Below the pieces are notes generated by a model. That model searched no databases and was not told the DNA's origin. It saw only the letters and a list, made by a program, of their open reading frames with translations. A program made the translations under genes and the position numbers. Positions 36,201 through 49,653 of a DNA stretch of 64,000 nt are shown here, piece after piece. Source of the stretch: Zingiber officinale (taxonomy: Eukaryota > Streptophyta > Magnoliopsida > Zingiberales > Zingiberaceae); NCBI RefSeq assembly GCF_018446385.1, contig NC_055992.1, positions 16,090,877 to 16,154,876 on the forward strand, read 5' to 3'. How positions within the stretch are numbered: the first letter of the stretch is position 1; each line of letters begins with the position of its first letter.

Positions 36201-39000
36201 GCATACTAGCAGAGTATGCAAGCTGCATAGGTCCATTTATAGACTAAAGCAAGCTTCTCGAAGCTGGAATCTTTGATTCGATGATGCAATCAAACAGTTT
36301 GGTTTCATCAAGAATGAAGATGAGCCTTGTGTCTACAAGAAGGTTGTAGGGGATATAGTTGTCTTTCTCATATTGTATGTGGATGACATACTACTCATTG
36401 GGAAGGACATCCCTTTGCTTCAGTCTGTCAAGACCTGGCTAGGGAGTTGCTTCTCAATGAAGGACTTAGGTGAGGTATCCCGCATTCTAGGGATACATAT
36501 CTATAGAGATAGATCTAAGAGATTGCTTGGCCTAAGTCAGAGTACATACATTGACAAGGTACTCCTTCGGTTTGCCATGCAGAACTCCAAGAAGGGATTT
36601 CTGCCAATGTCACATGGTGTGAGTCTTTCGAAGACTCAAGGTCCCTCTTCTAGAGAGAAAAGAGATCTCATGGATCAGATCCCTTATGCCTCAGCCATAG
36701 GATCTATCATGTACGCCATGCTATGTACTCGACCTGATGTCTCGTATACTTTGAGCATGACGAGCAGATACCAGTCAGATCCAGGTGAAAGTCACTGGAT
36801 AGCGGTCAAGAATATTCTTAAGTACTTAAGAAGGACTAAAGAATATTTCTTGATATATGGAGGCAATGATGAGCTAGCTGTAAAGGGTTACAGTGATGCT
36901 AGTTTTCAGACCGACCAGGATGATTATCGATCGCAGTCAGGGTTCGTGTTTTGCTTGAATGGTGGTGCTGTGAGCTGGAAGAGTTCACAGTAGTTCTACG
37001 ACGCTTCCATCTCATTTGAGAGATTATCGAGAGAGGAGATGTGAAGATTTACAGAGGCTAACATCGCAGATCCCTTGACTAAGGCTATGATACAAAGGAA
37101 GCATGATGGTCACACTAGGTCATTGGGGCTTAGAGCCTACACTGATTGGCACTAGTGCTAGTGGGAGATTGTTAGTTAGAGTCCTAGAGACAATCATTTG
37201 ATGATTGTATTATGGACTTATTGTATCATATTCTTATATATAATTAAAGACATTTGTTTTGGTTATTATACTTACTTGTATTGGTGTCAAATAAACTAAG
37301 TATAATAGTGTCCTTGAGTAGAAGGTTCTCACATATATCATTCGGTTAGTTGAACCGATAGTGAGATGATATAGGGAATACTACTCTTAATCATTCCTAG
37401 TCGAGTGTTAACATTCAGGGACAATGTTAATGCAATAAGACTAGCATGTAGGTCAACTCGATGACTTGATCTCACAAGTCATGGATATAGAGATATCAAG
37501 TTGACACATGGGTATGCATTGGAGAATGTATACTGAATGACCCGCCATGAGAAAGTATCATGGATTGTTATATGAGTGTCATATACTTTCTCATGTGGCT
37601 ATTAGTATGACTACTAGTCCTTGGACCTGAAGTCACCATGGTTCCCTATATAAGGAGTTATGTACTTTAGTTTCGTCAAACGTCACCCGTAATTGGGTGG
37701 ACTATAAAGGCGATTACTGGGTATGTAACGAATTATGCAGAGGGATGTGAGTGATGTAGATGGGATCTATCCCTCCTATATGACGGGAGAGACATCGATA
37801 TTCTTGATAGAGTGAGACCACGAAGTGCATTGCCATGCTCAAATGAGTCAATATGAGATATTGAGCTCATTTGATTTAGTGAGTCTACTTGGAGTTCAAG
37901 ATTTAGATTGATTAGAGGATGACACGGTCTATGCCTCACATTGATCAATCTAGATGTCTTGGATAGAAGGACACTTGTCATATATTGTGAGGAGTCACAA
38001 TTAGTAGTCACAAGGTGATGTTGGATCTCAACATTCTTGTAACTTGGGTAGTAATGATGTATTGCTAGATACCGCTCATTACTTATGCTCCTAAATGGGT
38101 TTAGGGGCATTGCCAACGTTACAAGAACCTATAGGGTCACACACTAAGGACAATTAGATGGAAATTAGGTTCATATGATGAACAAAGAGGATTAGATTCA
38201 TTTGATAAATCAAATTGGATTAAGAGTAATCCTAATTGGGCTAATTGAGTTGGACTCAAGTTGATTCATATGTTCAATGAGTCTAATTTAGATTATGACT
38301 CATTGAATCAATTTAATTAAATGAATAAGATTCATATATTAAATTGACTTGAATTAAATGGTTGAATTAGATCAACCATGAGAGAGATTAAGTCAAGTTT
38401 GACTTGACTTGAGAGGAAGATGAAGAGTCAAGTTTGACTTGACTTTATGCCACCTCATTGGTGAGTTGACATTAAGTGGACCAATGATGATGCTCCACAT
38501 CATCATGGTTACTTAAGTGAAGTGCCACCTCATGGGAGTTACCAAGAGATGTGACTCTTGGTATCCCATGGAGGTTACAAACCACATAAGTGGTCGGCCA
38601 CTTTATTGGATGAAAAAGCAGTTTCATTTTTGCAAGTGTAACTCCCATCTTCTTCCCTGCTCCAATTCTTCTCTCCCTCTCTTCTCCATTGCCGAGACCT
38701 TCTTGGAGTGCTAGCACACTCAAAGGTTCTCCCTCCATCAAGTTGTTCATGTGGATACGCATAGAGAGTTGCCTACCTTGACAACTTGAGATCCGGCATC
38801 TCCTTGGACGAGCGGGATATGAAAAGGGCACGCATCGAAGGTATAAGCTCTTCTTCTTTGTAGATCTAGAGTAGATCTAGGTTTTTATAAACTCGTACTC
38901 GTATGCTTTCGAAAGTTTTTACTTCGCACGGATCTGTGGCTGGGGGTTTCGGGGTTTCCGCGACACGAAAAGCGGTTTTCGCGGCCTGAAAAACCCAACA
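33230..39000 (+). mobile_element. Second Angela-like Copia element, 5'-truncated, broken
   Basis: 33.23-34.12 kb is leader-like non-coding DNA, with a 32-bp sequence repeated near 33840 and 33959 (core GGGCGTATTAGCCAAAGC). Gag begins near 34123 (DKLNGANFLDWYKNLRI), followed by integrase (about 34.5-35.5 kb; HKSESFKKFKEFKNEVQNQL), reverse transcriptase and RNase H (about 35.8-37.0 kb; YVDDILLIGKD), polypurine tract (37158-37169) and a 3' LTR (37170-39000). No 5' LTR was found, so the left limit is approximate. The coding region has several breaks (about half a dozen or more) and looks older than the element at 22940-32846. Confidence 0.82.
37170..39000 (+). repeat. 3' LTR of the second Angela-like element
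   Basis: Starts TGTTAGTTAGAGTCC and ends AACCCAACA; 1831 bp. No partner LTR in the window. The right flank is a Gypsy LTR fragment that lacks its first 20 or so bases. Confidence 0.8.
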
Positions 39001-39446
39001 TAAATAACTATAAGGGAATTTTTAGAGATTTTCTGAGAATTTTTTTGGAACTCGTATGACTATTTTGAGGGGATGAGTTTATAGGCTTGGGAAAAGCTTG
39101 TTTGGAATACCCAAAAGTGGGAGTTGATTAAGGAATTAACCTAGGGTTTAATTAGAGATACCTAAGTTTATAATATTTCATTTTCTCTCATTTGCTCGTG
39201 CCCTAGCCATCTTCACCCGCGCCATCTCCCTCCCCTCTCGCCCGACGCCGCCTCTCCCTTTCACGGCGTGGAGCTCCTCCTCTTCCTCGAACCCGATTGT
39301 CTCCCCCAACCCGTTGACGCTTCGCTTCCTCTTCTTCCACGAGTACAAAACCCATCCCTCCCCCTTGCGTTGTCGTCTTCCATCCTTCTCCACCTCACAC
39401 CAACAGTCATTCGATCTCCTTGTGCGCTCCCGCCGACCTTCTTCTA
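39001..39446 (+). mobile_element. Gypsy LTR 5' fragment (third copy)
   Basis: Matches 14440-14884 base by base with scattered differences. Ends at the same Sirevirus LTR junction. Confidence 0.75.
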
Positions 39447-39770
39447 TATTGGACTGCTGGGGCCGACTAGAAGGGGGGTTGAATAGTCTGAAAAATAATA
39501 AAACGAAACTCTTCTCGAACTTTCAACAGAATAACACTTGCATAAAGTAAATTAACTAAACAGAACAGAAAGTAGAGGCAAGTGGATTTTTACTTGGTTA
39601 CAATCGGGGAGGTTGTTAATCCAAGGAAAGTGTAACACTAAATACTCCTTCAGGCGGAGAAGCTCTTACAGCAGTGAAGCGCAAAAACAAAGAAGCTAAT
39701 CTAGAAATGAAGCGTACAAGTGTTGGAAATGAATTGTTTGAGTTGAATAAAAGCTTTTGGACCAAGGCTG
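39447..39770 (-). mobile_element. Sirevirus LTR fragment (third copy)
   Basis: Corresponds to 14885-15215 and, reversed, to 7642-7967. Broken off at 39770 by an Angela-like LTR inserted at the same position as in the left copy (1824/1825 and 7641/7642), so the two share one insertion by descent. Confidence 0.78.
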
Positions 39771-41630
39771 TGTTAGAGTATATACTAAATGTCTAGCTTT
39801 TTGTATAAATATTTATAAGAATCACATTGGTCAAATGTCTACATTTATACTAAGTGTAGTTGTTCAAATAATTTATATTGTAGATAACATGGTATGTGGT
39901 GCCATACACAGAAGATCATGTTATCAGTTCCTTATAAATTATAAACAGTTGCTCACAACCAAGATGGAATGGGATAAATCATAGGAGTGGTTGTAGTGTA
40001 ATTAGGTATTAGTTTATCTTGACTAATAAATTACACTAGTACACTATGAGTGTATTGAGCAGGACCATTTTAGGTAGTTTCTTTTTATACTAACTATATA
40101 AAAGAACAATACCTCTGTTATTATGGAAGTGTGTACTCTTAATCATGATATAATAACAAGCACATATACTTAATATTTATTTCTTTAATTTATCAAAGGG
40201 TGCGATTTAGCTCGTTAAATCAATAGGTCCGATAAGTTGGGAAATGATATTATTTATATGGTGTGTTGTTGATTATAGAATGAAACTGTGTCCTAGTAAT
40301 CTATGTTGATGATGTCCCCTTGAGGAGCTCATAAGGATTGTCATGTAAATCATGCAGGTGGATTTAGTCTGGCATGACAATAAAGTTAAGTGATACTACT
40401 CTTGGAGCTAGATATTAATTAAGTGAGTTGTCAGTAACTCATTTAATTAGTGGACATTCTATATCTTAAACACAGGGAGACTAACACACTCATGATAAGG
40501 AGCCCATATAGTAATATGGGATTGGTGCGGTAGTTCAATAATAACTCTTTAGTGGTATGAGTTATTATTGATGAACTCGAGTTGGGTGTTCGGGGCGAAC
40601 ACGGGAAGCTCAAGTTCATCGGGAGACCAAAATCAATTCCTCCTCTCGGTCCCTGTCGTAGCCTCTTATTTGTAAAGTCTTATACCCACCTATACCCAAC
40701 TTCTTACCCACCTTAAGGTGGCCGACCAAGCTTAGCTTGGAGCCCAAGCTAGGGCCGGCCAAACCAAGGCATGATGGGTCAAGTTATGGTCGACCCTAGC
40801 TTGAACCCAAGCTTAGGTGGCCGAACAAAATAAAATAAAAGGGGAGTTTAAATTTAAATCTTTCATAATGTGGAAGACATGATTTTAAAATAGAGTTTTA
40901 AAATTAAATCTTTCCTTTTATAGCTTTCTACAAAGGATTAAGGAAAATATTTGATATCTTTCCTTATTTGTAGTTAAAAGGAAGATTTTAATTTTTATAA
41001 AACTTTACTTTTTGTAATATCTCCATGGTTTTAAAAGAGAGTTTTAAAAATTATAAATCTATCCTTTTTAATTTATATAAAGGATTAAGAGAAGGATTTG
41101 ATATCTTTCCTTATTTGTAGTTAAAAGGAAGATTTTAATTTTGGAGAAAATCTTTTTGTAATCATCCACATGTTTTAATAGAGAGATTTTAATTTATAAA
41201 AGTTTCCTTTTATAACCAACCATGAAGGAAATTTTTAAAAGAGAAATTTTTTATTTTAAAATTTCTGGAAACAAATTAGGAAATTGTAATTTTTGTGTTT
41301 AAAACTTTCCTTATTTGGAAGATTTGATATGGTCGGCCATTGAAAGAATTATAAGGAAGGTTTTATTAAATTTTCCTTCTTAGACATTGGCAAGGAAAAT
41401 AAGGAAATTTTAATTATATTTTAAAACTTTCCTTATTTTCCAAGACCAAGGAATATAAAAAAGACGGTAGAGGTGCCTCACCTAACAACAACACATCTAT
41501 TATTCCTCTCCTCTATTCCTTGGTGGTGGCCAGCCCTCATCTTCTTCCTCTTCTCTTTTTCTTCTTCTTTGGTGGCCGGCGGCATCAACTCTCAAGGAGA
41601 TATTGGTGGCCAGATTTAGCTTGGAGAATA
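39771..41630 (+). mobile_element. Angela-like LTR, truncated
   Basis: Reverse-complement homologue of 7641 down to about 2590, starting TGTTAGAGTATATAC. At about 41.48 kb it has no Gypsy solo LTR where the left copy has one (2719-5915). It is cut at 41630/41631 by a reversed Gypsy LTR. No gene. Confidence 0.8.
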
Positions 41631-44060
41631 TGTCACGCCCCGGAGGAGTCCCTGTCCGAAGAAATTTCGGCAGCATCTCCCCTGTACGACGGACAATATG
41701 AAACTTTACTACATCACCATATACCTCAGCCACATGCGACTGGAATAAATAACATTAATAAACAAACCACAACATATAGACATCCACGCAGTTTAATAAG
41801 CAATGATAATAAGACTCAAAATCCACCCTACTCAACTACACCCATAAAACATAAATCTGATATCCTACTCCACTACACTCATAAAACACAAATCCGACGA
41901 TCAAATCAACTTACCTCTTCTGCTGTCTAGGTAGGCATATAGTAAAACAAATCCAATTAAAAATCCACCGACAAGTACAATCCATGCAAGCTCCAAGTAT
42001 TAAAACAAAACAAGTCCAAACATAGTCTAGTACATAAAGCCAAAAGATAAATAAACATCCTCGTGGGCTGCAGGGGACTAGCAACTGGAACTCTATCCTG
42101 ACAGCATCAACCTGAAATAGCAACGGAGGAGGGTGTGAGTCCAACACTCAGCAAGTACAACTGATATACATAGTAAGGAAATAGCATCTAACACTAATCA
42201 TGCGTACAGTCTCCTAACATAATAAGGATAAATGCAAACTGAGATAAGCAGGAGCATAACTGTATTAACCAGGACTAGGTATAAATATCACAGAGTCGTC
42301 AGACCAAGAAGTATCAATATCCTGTATGCATGTCAAGCATATGCATCAATCCAAATGCAGCAAACACAAACACAACCAATAAATGCATCATGCATATGAT
42401 GCCCATGACATGTCCTGGTCACCCCTACTCTCCAGTCAGCCATCTCACACATGATAGTGAGACCGAGTGGGTAGGGCTGTGACAACCGTGCACTCTGTCA
42501 TCACTACTCCTGATGAGTGGTCGAGTGAATGGGATGCTATCGAAGTACACCTATCCTCCTACCCCAAATCATAAATGGGGGAGCTCAATGCTCTCATCTC
42601 CCGGTACACGATGACGGGGAGGGATCTCTGTCCTACTACAACGTTGTGTCACACTAATCCATGAGTGGACCAACGGAGCCCTTGACAGAGCAACTGCTGC
42701 AACACACCCTGCCTGAGTATACCACTAACCCACGAGTGGTCGTATGTGCAGATACATGTAACTGGCGATGTGCTCAACAATAATGGAGCCGACAATCGCA
42801 CAGCATGTAATCATGCGAATGGTGCATGACACTAAGCATGACAATATACTGAACCAATCAACATACATATATGATGTGTACCATAGTCAATAAAACATAT
42901 CAAGGGTACACAGATCAGATAAGGTATCACACCTAGGTCCTGAACATGGTGAAGTATGGTTATATCACTACCCCTATAAGCACGTATAACCAGGTAAGTA
43001 ATAACATGAGATGCAAAACAAGCAATCAACCAAGCATGTAACAGGTATCGGGTAGTGAATAACCGAAGCAAATAAGAAACATAATTATTGCTATTTGTTA
43101 AATTCACTACTATGCATATCAAAGACATAAAGTCAAAAGTATCCGCCTCCAATGAAAAATGTCCAAACCGGTCCAAATTCGACGTCGAGATACTCGTCTC
43201 GCGTCAAAGTCCTATGTCACAAATAGAAATATATTTTTATTTAGCTACAACTCTTCCAAATAGCTAAATAAAATCTCTAATCCTAAATTAGGGCAAAACC
43301 CTAATCATATGACCATCATTCTTCCCACAAGAATTAATCTACACATGATCATCTATCTAAAATAATTGAATCAAAATCATGACCTATAGCATATATCAAA
43401 TGCTCTACACCTTACCTTACTTCTCAGCTGCTCCTGTTACACCATAGGCAAGGAAAGTTACTGCTGGACGAAGTAACTGTTGCTGGAAACCCTCCACACT
43501 GCCCGGATCACATGAAAATTTGAGGCTCAACCAAAACATCAATACACCACTACAATTTAACTTCAACCTAGCTTCCCTTACCTCAAACCACAACCAATAA
43601 CCTCCCTGCTGGACAAAGAAACCCTAATCAGCAAACTTCCCTATCCAAAACTAAGCACCCAAATCCGAAAGCATTACCTCTTCTGTGGCAGCAAGCAGCA
43701 CAGAGGCTAGGTGGCTGCGATGGCGAGAACTAGGGCACTACTAGGCCCATCGGTTGCGCGACAGCACTTGGTAATTAGTGGAGTTAGAGGCGCCTGAGGG
43801 TCGGACCTGGTGGCCGACGAAAGTGGGTTGGCGTCGGCGCACAGCTCCAAAGAGGGAAAGGGCCGCGGCACTGCGGTGGTCGGCGCTGGGGACTATGGGG
43901 AGGCTAGGCTCGGCGCTGCTCGGCGTCGGGAGAAGGAGAGGGGCCGGGAGGCAGAGGAGGGAAGGTCGGCGTTGCTCAGCGTTGGCGGAGATGCTAGGGC
44001 ACAGAGGCGATCGGCGTTGGGTCGGCACTGCTTCGTGCGGTGTCGACTGTGGCGGTCGGC
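41631..44060 (-). mobile_element. Gypsy LTR 3' fragment, reversed
   Basis: Starts TGTCACGCCCC, the inverse of the LTR end at 49560, and follows the LTR 46687-49560 in reverse (shared stretches near 42400-42760 and 48500-48760). Joined at about 44060 to terpene synthase 3' flank equivalent to 8541 onward. Open frames at 43.74-44.09 kb are part of it. Confidence 0.75.
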
Positions 44061-44956
44061 TCATGTTTTCTAAAAAGTAACCTATCATATCTTAGTCCAA
44101 CACTAAAATTGAATATAAAGCTAGAATGTTTGAGGTCATTTGACTTTAAATTTTCTCTCTGAATAACATTTGGATACCATTAATATATTTAAAATTTTGT
44201 GTGACAATATTAGCATTACATATCTTGTTACAAATATGATATCTGGAAATTAATTTTTATTTTTATTTTAAAAAAAAACATGTAGTGAATTGACAACAAC
44301 TTATTTTCTATATCTCCATGTATGATAAGATTTCAGATACCTTCACCACACCATTAATAAGACAATGATTTCTTATTAGCATCCAAACTCAACATATTCA
44401 TCACCTCTATAATGTCATTAAGTATCTAAGAGGATGACATCTTTGTTACAATAGATAATGGATCACTTCCCAACGGTCTCATGATTTACCTCCATATAAT
44501 TTGGGGACGGATTGTGAAGGAAACTTGAGATGAGTGTAATTACCTTAATTTTGCTACAAAAGCAAGGGGTAATGATAGCAAAAGTAGTAGTAATGAGTCT
44601 CTTCGGAGCCATCCAATAAAATTGGATACAGAAAAGTAGTAGTTATGATAAAATTTACATATCTATAAAAATTACAATTGTCAACAAGAGCTTAACATAC
44701 AATTCATATTAGGTATGCAATTATCATAATTCTTATTGTCACCATAATTCTAAGATTGCATGCCATAATTAATATCATCATAATTTATTACATTGTATAC
44801 AACTCGTAAAAAACTTGTATATATGGGCTTATTTGGCTTCAACAATAACAAGAACAAATTATTTCACTCTTTCTTCCCCTTTTATTTCTACGATAATAAC
44901 TTAGGCACACAACAATATAAGATATCAGATAGTACATGATTGTAACGCTACTGTCA
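44061..44956 (-). repeat. 3' flank of terpene synthase copy C
   Basis: Near-identical to 8541-9441 and to the reverse complement of 13396-14300. The outer part found beside copies A and B is replaced by a Gypsy LTR fragment. No gene. Confidence 0.88.
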
Positions 44957-46648
44957 TCAAACAGGAATAGGATGAACAAGTAGAGAAAAGATGATTTCCT
45001 TCATCGAAGTGTCAGGTTCTGTGAATCCATCGCCATGCTTGTATATAACTTCTGTACTTCGCGTAAAGTGGAGTAATACTTCGGTTACTTCTCTAGACAA
45101 TCCAGTTGCAATAAGGAGCTCCTCGTTCATAGTCTTCCATGCATCTTCAACAAAGCCTAGGAGCTTCTCACATGCAACATCTTCTGATGTTCCATGTTCC
45201 TTCATATAGCAATCTATTGTTGAGGCAACATGTATCCTCTTTTGTTCTCGCTTCAACCCAAAAAAAGAAAAAGGTGTCTATCAAGCATATATAAATTTGC
45301 ATATGTTCTCGGGTTCCTATTGGGATTATAAATTCCCATACACAAAAAAAAAAAAAAACTTAAGTTATGGTTTCTATATATATACCTCCTTTGAAGCTAT
45401 GTCATTAGTGATACGGGCAATTGTTCCACAAGCTTCTGCGATCTTTGATGAGCCTTCGAACCATTCAAATGCTTCCTTTGTGGCCACTGCCTCCTCCATG
45501 CCACTCAAAAGTACGCAGGAAAACAAGATAAATCCAACACTTATGATTGAAACACGCATGTGCTCTTCTAACTTGGGCACATACTTGTCATCCCTCCATT
45601 GGCATTCCTTGAAGTAAGTTTGAGCTTGAAATTTCCACTACACATAGTTAATTAACAGAGAATAACTAAGACCTGGTTATATATATATATATATATATAG
45701 TGGGAAAAAAATGTAGCCAGGACGCATAGACATACATGTTCCTTGAGGTACAATATTCGAAACGTCTCCTCCGGTGCAAGTTCATTTTCAAATTCCTGAA
45801 AAGTGCTCAACATTTTGAGAAAGAAATCCCTTAAGTATTCTGGTAGTTGATCTACTGCATTAGGGCTCCACCTGCATGAATAAAAAATTGGTTACTAATC
45901 TTAAAAAAAAACGTGATTTAATTTTATTGTAGTTACAGATGTCAATCATGCCTTTGGATTGCGTCTGTCAGTAGTCGACTCTCTTCTAGTGTGCTGTAGC
46001 TATCATAGAAGTCATCCAAGACAGTAATGAACATAAGTAGCTTAGTCGCAAAGAGTCGAGCACGAGAACAACTGGGTTCATGACGTATCACCATCAACCA
46101 ACAATAAGATTCCACCACTCGGTCTCGAACAAAATTTAGATGCATAATGTCTAAATTCAAATTCTTCCACCACCTGCATGTATATCAGTGTCATATATAA
46201 GTAAGGTGCCTTATATAAAATTGTTTAAATACTCACACGTACATCAAAATATGTGACTCATTTTACCCAAAAACTTACGTGCATATTTTCTTGAGCTCCT
46301 CCTGGTGGAGATGTTGTAATATGTTGAAGTCCAACTTTGCAAGCTCAAGTATTGTTTCATTTAGTGTTGGTTCATCTTGGTAAATAGAGATGTAGCTTCT
46401 TGTGAAAATTCGTTTCATGCTTCGTTGAATAGGTGTCTTGAGAGTGAGAGACACTAGCTTTGCAAATGTTGGATTTAGATCTTTTAACAAAGATGTAAGA
46501 TTATCTTTAGTAAAAGACATGGCTTCATGGAGTATAGTCTCTTTTTTAGTTCCAAGGTAAGCCGCATTATATAAGCTCAGGAGACCCTTAGCATCATCTT
46601 TTAGTTCTTCCATAAATTTTCCCTCATCCATGTACTTTTTAAATACAT
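44957..46648 (-). CDS. Terpene synthase copy C (TPS-a type), exons 3-7, partial at the window
   Basis: Exons on the minus strand: exon 3 46648-46279, exon 4 46173-45952, exon 5 45871-45736, exon 6 45637-45386, exon 7 45250-44957 (stop at 44957-44959). All are open and all junctions fit GT-AG except intron 4, which has a GC donor. Exon 3 holds GLLSLYNAAYLGTKKETIL; exon 4 holds RDR and DDFYD (DDXXD metal site), with the 68 bp lost in copy B present; exons 6-7 form NDIASKERE (NSE/DTE). The catalytic domain is therefore intact by eye. Exon 3 is 3 bp shorter than in copy B, in frame. Intron 2 is interrupted 38 bp upstream of exon 3 by a Gypsy element starting at 46687, so exons 1-2 would lie beyond 64000. 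Likely a sesquiterpene synthase if the first exons survive and the giant intron is spliced; otherwise a pseudogene. Confidence 0.85.
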
Positions 46649-46686
46649 CTGCATTATATATTATGCACTAAATATATAAATAATCA

Positions 46687-49560
46687 TGTAAAATACCAAA
46701 AAAAAAACAAAGGGTGAATAACCATAAGAAAATTTACTGGAATATTTAAAAATTTTATGAAAATTTTTCAGATCTCGTATGATAAATATAAGGGGATCAA
46801 ATATTGGTCTCCGGAAAAGCCTGTTTAGACTAGCCCATTTAAACGAGAAAAAATTTGATTTTTTTTCTTTTTTATTTTCTTTTTCTTTTCTCCCCCGCCA
46901 AACCCATGCCCTAAACGCCGAGCCTCTTCTCCTCTCACGCCCTAACCGCTCCTTCTCCCAAACCGGCGCCGCCCTCCCTCACGTCACTTCCTCTTCTTCT
47001 CCACGAGTACAAAAGCTTCGAACCTGAGCCTTCCCCTTGCGTCGATTCTTTTTCCCCTTCTTTCCCTCTGCCCTAGCCGTCTCCACCATCGTCGTCTCCC
47101 TCTCGCCAGATACTAGCCACTGTCACCGCCCACTCCGGACGATCACCTGGGCGTCGTCACCACTTCGTGTGAGACTCACCAACAATGTAGTGGCCGTCAT
47201 AGGAAGTGGTGAGGGTTGGCCTGAGCAAGGAGCCCGAGTCCTCTTCATTGTGTCTCCATTGCACTCGCCGATTGCAAGCCACCCGAGCAACCTTCTCTTT
47301 AGATTGTTGAGTTCCGTTCGGCAGTTGCCCCCTCTGATCCGCTCATCTCCTCGCACCAAGCAACATTGAGTCGTGCCCTAGATCTCGCCACTGCACCTCT
47401 GCAATGGGTGATCTTCAACCAAGGGCAGAGAGTCGTGCCTTAGTCGTCTTCCGCTCGCCATTGGCTACTGCCACCACTGATCGGCCGGCACCACCCAGAA
47501 CCCCTCGACACCTCTTGGCGCAACCGACGCCTCGCCTCTCTTCACTGCGCCGATTCTGCCAGAGAGGGAAACTGCTAGTTGGGTAAGTCTGTTTACTTTT
47601 GGGTTCAAGATTCGCAGAGGTTCGCGTTTTGATATCATTATGGGAATGGTATAACTGTGAAGAATGCCTGGCAGTGGTTCCTAGGTAGTGACGGCAACAA
47701 AACTGTGATAGCAGTAACTCCGATCACAATTTCTAGCAGCTACCCTTCTCCAGCAGTCACTTGGCTGTGAATTTGAGGTAAGAGAATTAAGTTTAGGTTG
47801 ATAATGCTAGTTGCAAATCCTAATTGGAAGGTGAAATAGTTAGAATTTGTTTAATTCAAGAATTTTAAATATAAAGGAAGGATAAGATTATTAAATAGGT
47901 TTAGAGATTTTTATTTAGCTATATAGCTAAATACATTATGTTTGATATCATAGGAGTTTGATTCGAGACGGTGTCTCGACGAGGGATCTATTTTGGATAC
48001 GATCCTCTTATTGGAGGCGGGTACCTTGACTTATCTATTTTGATATGTCATGTTGATATGCTTAGTAATATTTAACAAATAGTAATATTTATGTTCATTT
48101 TTGCATTGGTATGTCATTATCTATTACCTGAGCATGCTGTATTTATTTCTTGTTGTTGCATTCGTGTTCCTTTGATTATATATGACCTTAAGGTAATGAC
48201 ATACCATGTCTTATTATGTTCAGGACATTAATTTCTTTTACCATACCTGACCTATGTACCTAGATCATATTATTTGATCCATATATCTTTGGTACACATT
48301 ATGGTAGAGATGGATAGGATCAGGATATTTCCATGCTTAGTGTCATACATCATCTCGCATGATTGCATGCTATGCGATTGTTGGCTCCATTATTATTGAG
48401 CACATCGCCAGTTACATGGATCTGCACACACAACTACTCATGGGTTAGTAGTTTTTATCAGGCAGGGTGTGTTGCAGTAGGTTGCTCTATCAAGGGCTCC
48501 GTTGGTATACTCATGGGTAGTGTGATGCAGCGTGATAGCAAGATAGGGATCCCTCCTCTAGATTGGCTCAGGGAGATGAGAGCATTGAGCTCCCCCACTT
48601 ATGATTTGGGATAAGGAGGATAGGTGTACTCCGACAGCATCCCGTCCACTCGACCACTCATCAGGAGCAGTGATGGCAGAGTGCACGATTGTCACAACCC
48701 TACCCACTCGGTCTCACCATCGTGTGTGAGACGGCTGACTGCAGTAGGAGTGACCAGGACATGTCATTGACATCATACGTATTGATGCTTTTATTGCTTG
48801 TGTTTGCTGCACTTTATATGCTACATATTCGGTGGATGCATATGTTTGACATTCATACAGGATTTATGATACTCTCAGTCTGACGACCTTGTTATCCCTT
48901 TACCCAGGTCCTGGTTAGTACAGATACTCTTGCTCATAGTTTTGCATTTTTCATATGATATATATCCAGGAAGCTGTACACATATTTATTATTAGTTGTT
49001 ATTTTTTACTATGCATGTCAGTAGTTACCCGCTGAGGAGTTGACTCACCCCGTTGATATTACTATTTCAGGTTGAGGCTATCCGGAGGATTTTCAGTCGC
49101 TAATCCCCCTGCATATCGCAAGGATGTTTGTTTAGTCTTTTGGTTTTTCTTATTATACTATCTAGACTATGTTTTAGACTTGTATCTTTTTGGCACTTGG
49201 ATCTTGTATGATCCTTTATTTGTTGATAGAGTTTTATTTGGATATGTTCTGCTACATGTCTGCCTGGGAAGAGGTGAGTTGATTTTATTTGCGTCATTGT
49301 GATTTGAGTTTTATGGGTGTAGTTGAGTAGGAATATGATTTGAGTTTTATGAGTATAATGGAGTAGGATATTTGGGATGATTTTCTTTATCGTTGTTTTA
49401 GTTGATTGTGATACTAAACTGCGTGGTATGTTATTATACATATGTTCCAGCCGTGTTGGCTGAGGTATCTGGATTGATGTAGTCAAGTTTCATATTGTCA
49501 CCCGTACAGGGAAGATGCTGCCGAAATTTCTTCTGGCAGGGATTCCCCCGGGGCGTGACA
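46687..49560 (+). repeat. Gypsy 5' LTR
   Basis: 2874 bp, TGTAAAATACC to GGGGCGTGACA. Source family of the fragments at 7968-8418, 14420-14884, 39001-39446 and 41631-44060. The pyrimidine-rich stretch at 46880-47580 gives long open frames without recognisable domains. Confidence 0.88.
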
Positions 49561-49567
49561 ATTTATT

Positions 49568-49653
49568 TGGTATCAGAGCCAAGTTTCTGATGCTTGGTAT
49601 TCGGATTTTGGTTTTGCGTGTTAATCTGATACCAATTTATTTGGTATCAGAGC
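49568..49653 (+). other. Duplicated primer-binding site
   Basis: TGGTATCAGAGC occurs at 49568-49579 and again at 49642-49653, each preceded by ATTTATT. Both are complementary to the 3' end of initiator tRNA-Met; the first lies 7 bp after the LTR, the usual place. Confidence 0.85.

Noticed and set aside
43741-44088. GC-rich gene on either strand
   Set aside because: Lies in the reversed Gypsy LTR fragment; no domain, no codon bias, overlapping open frames on both strands.
46880-47586. Pro/Ser-rich coding exons
   Set aside because: Pyrimidine-rich part of the Gypsy LTR, also seen in the other LTR fragments; no recognisable domain.
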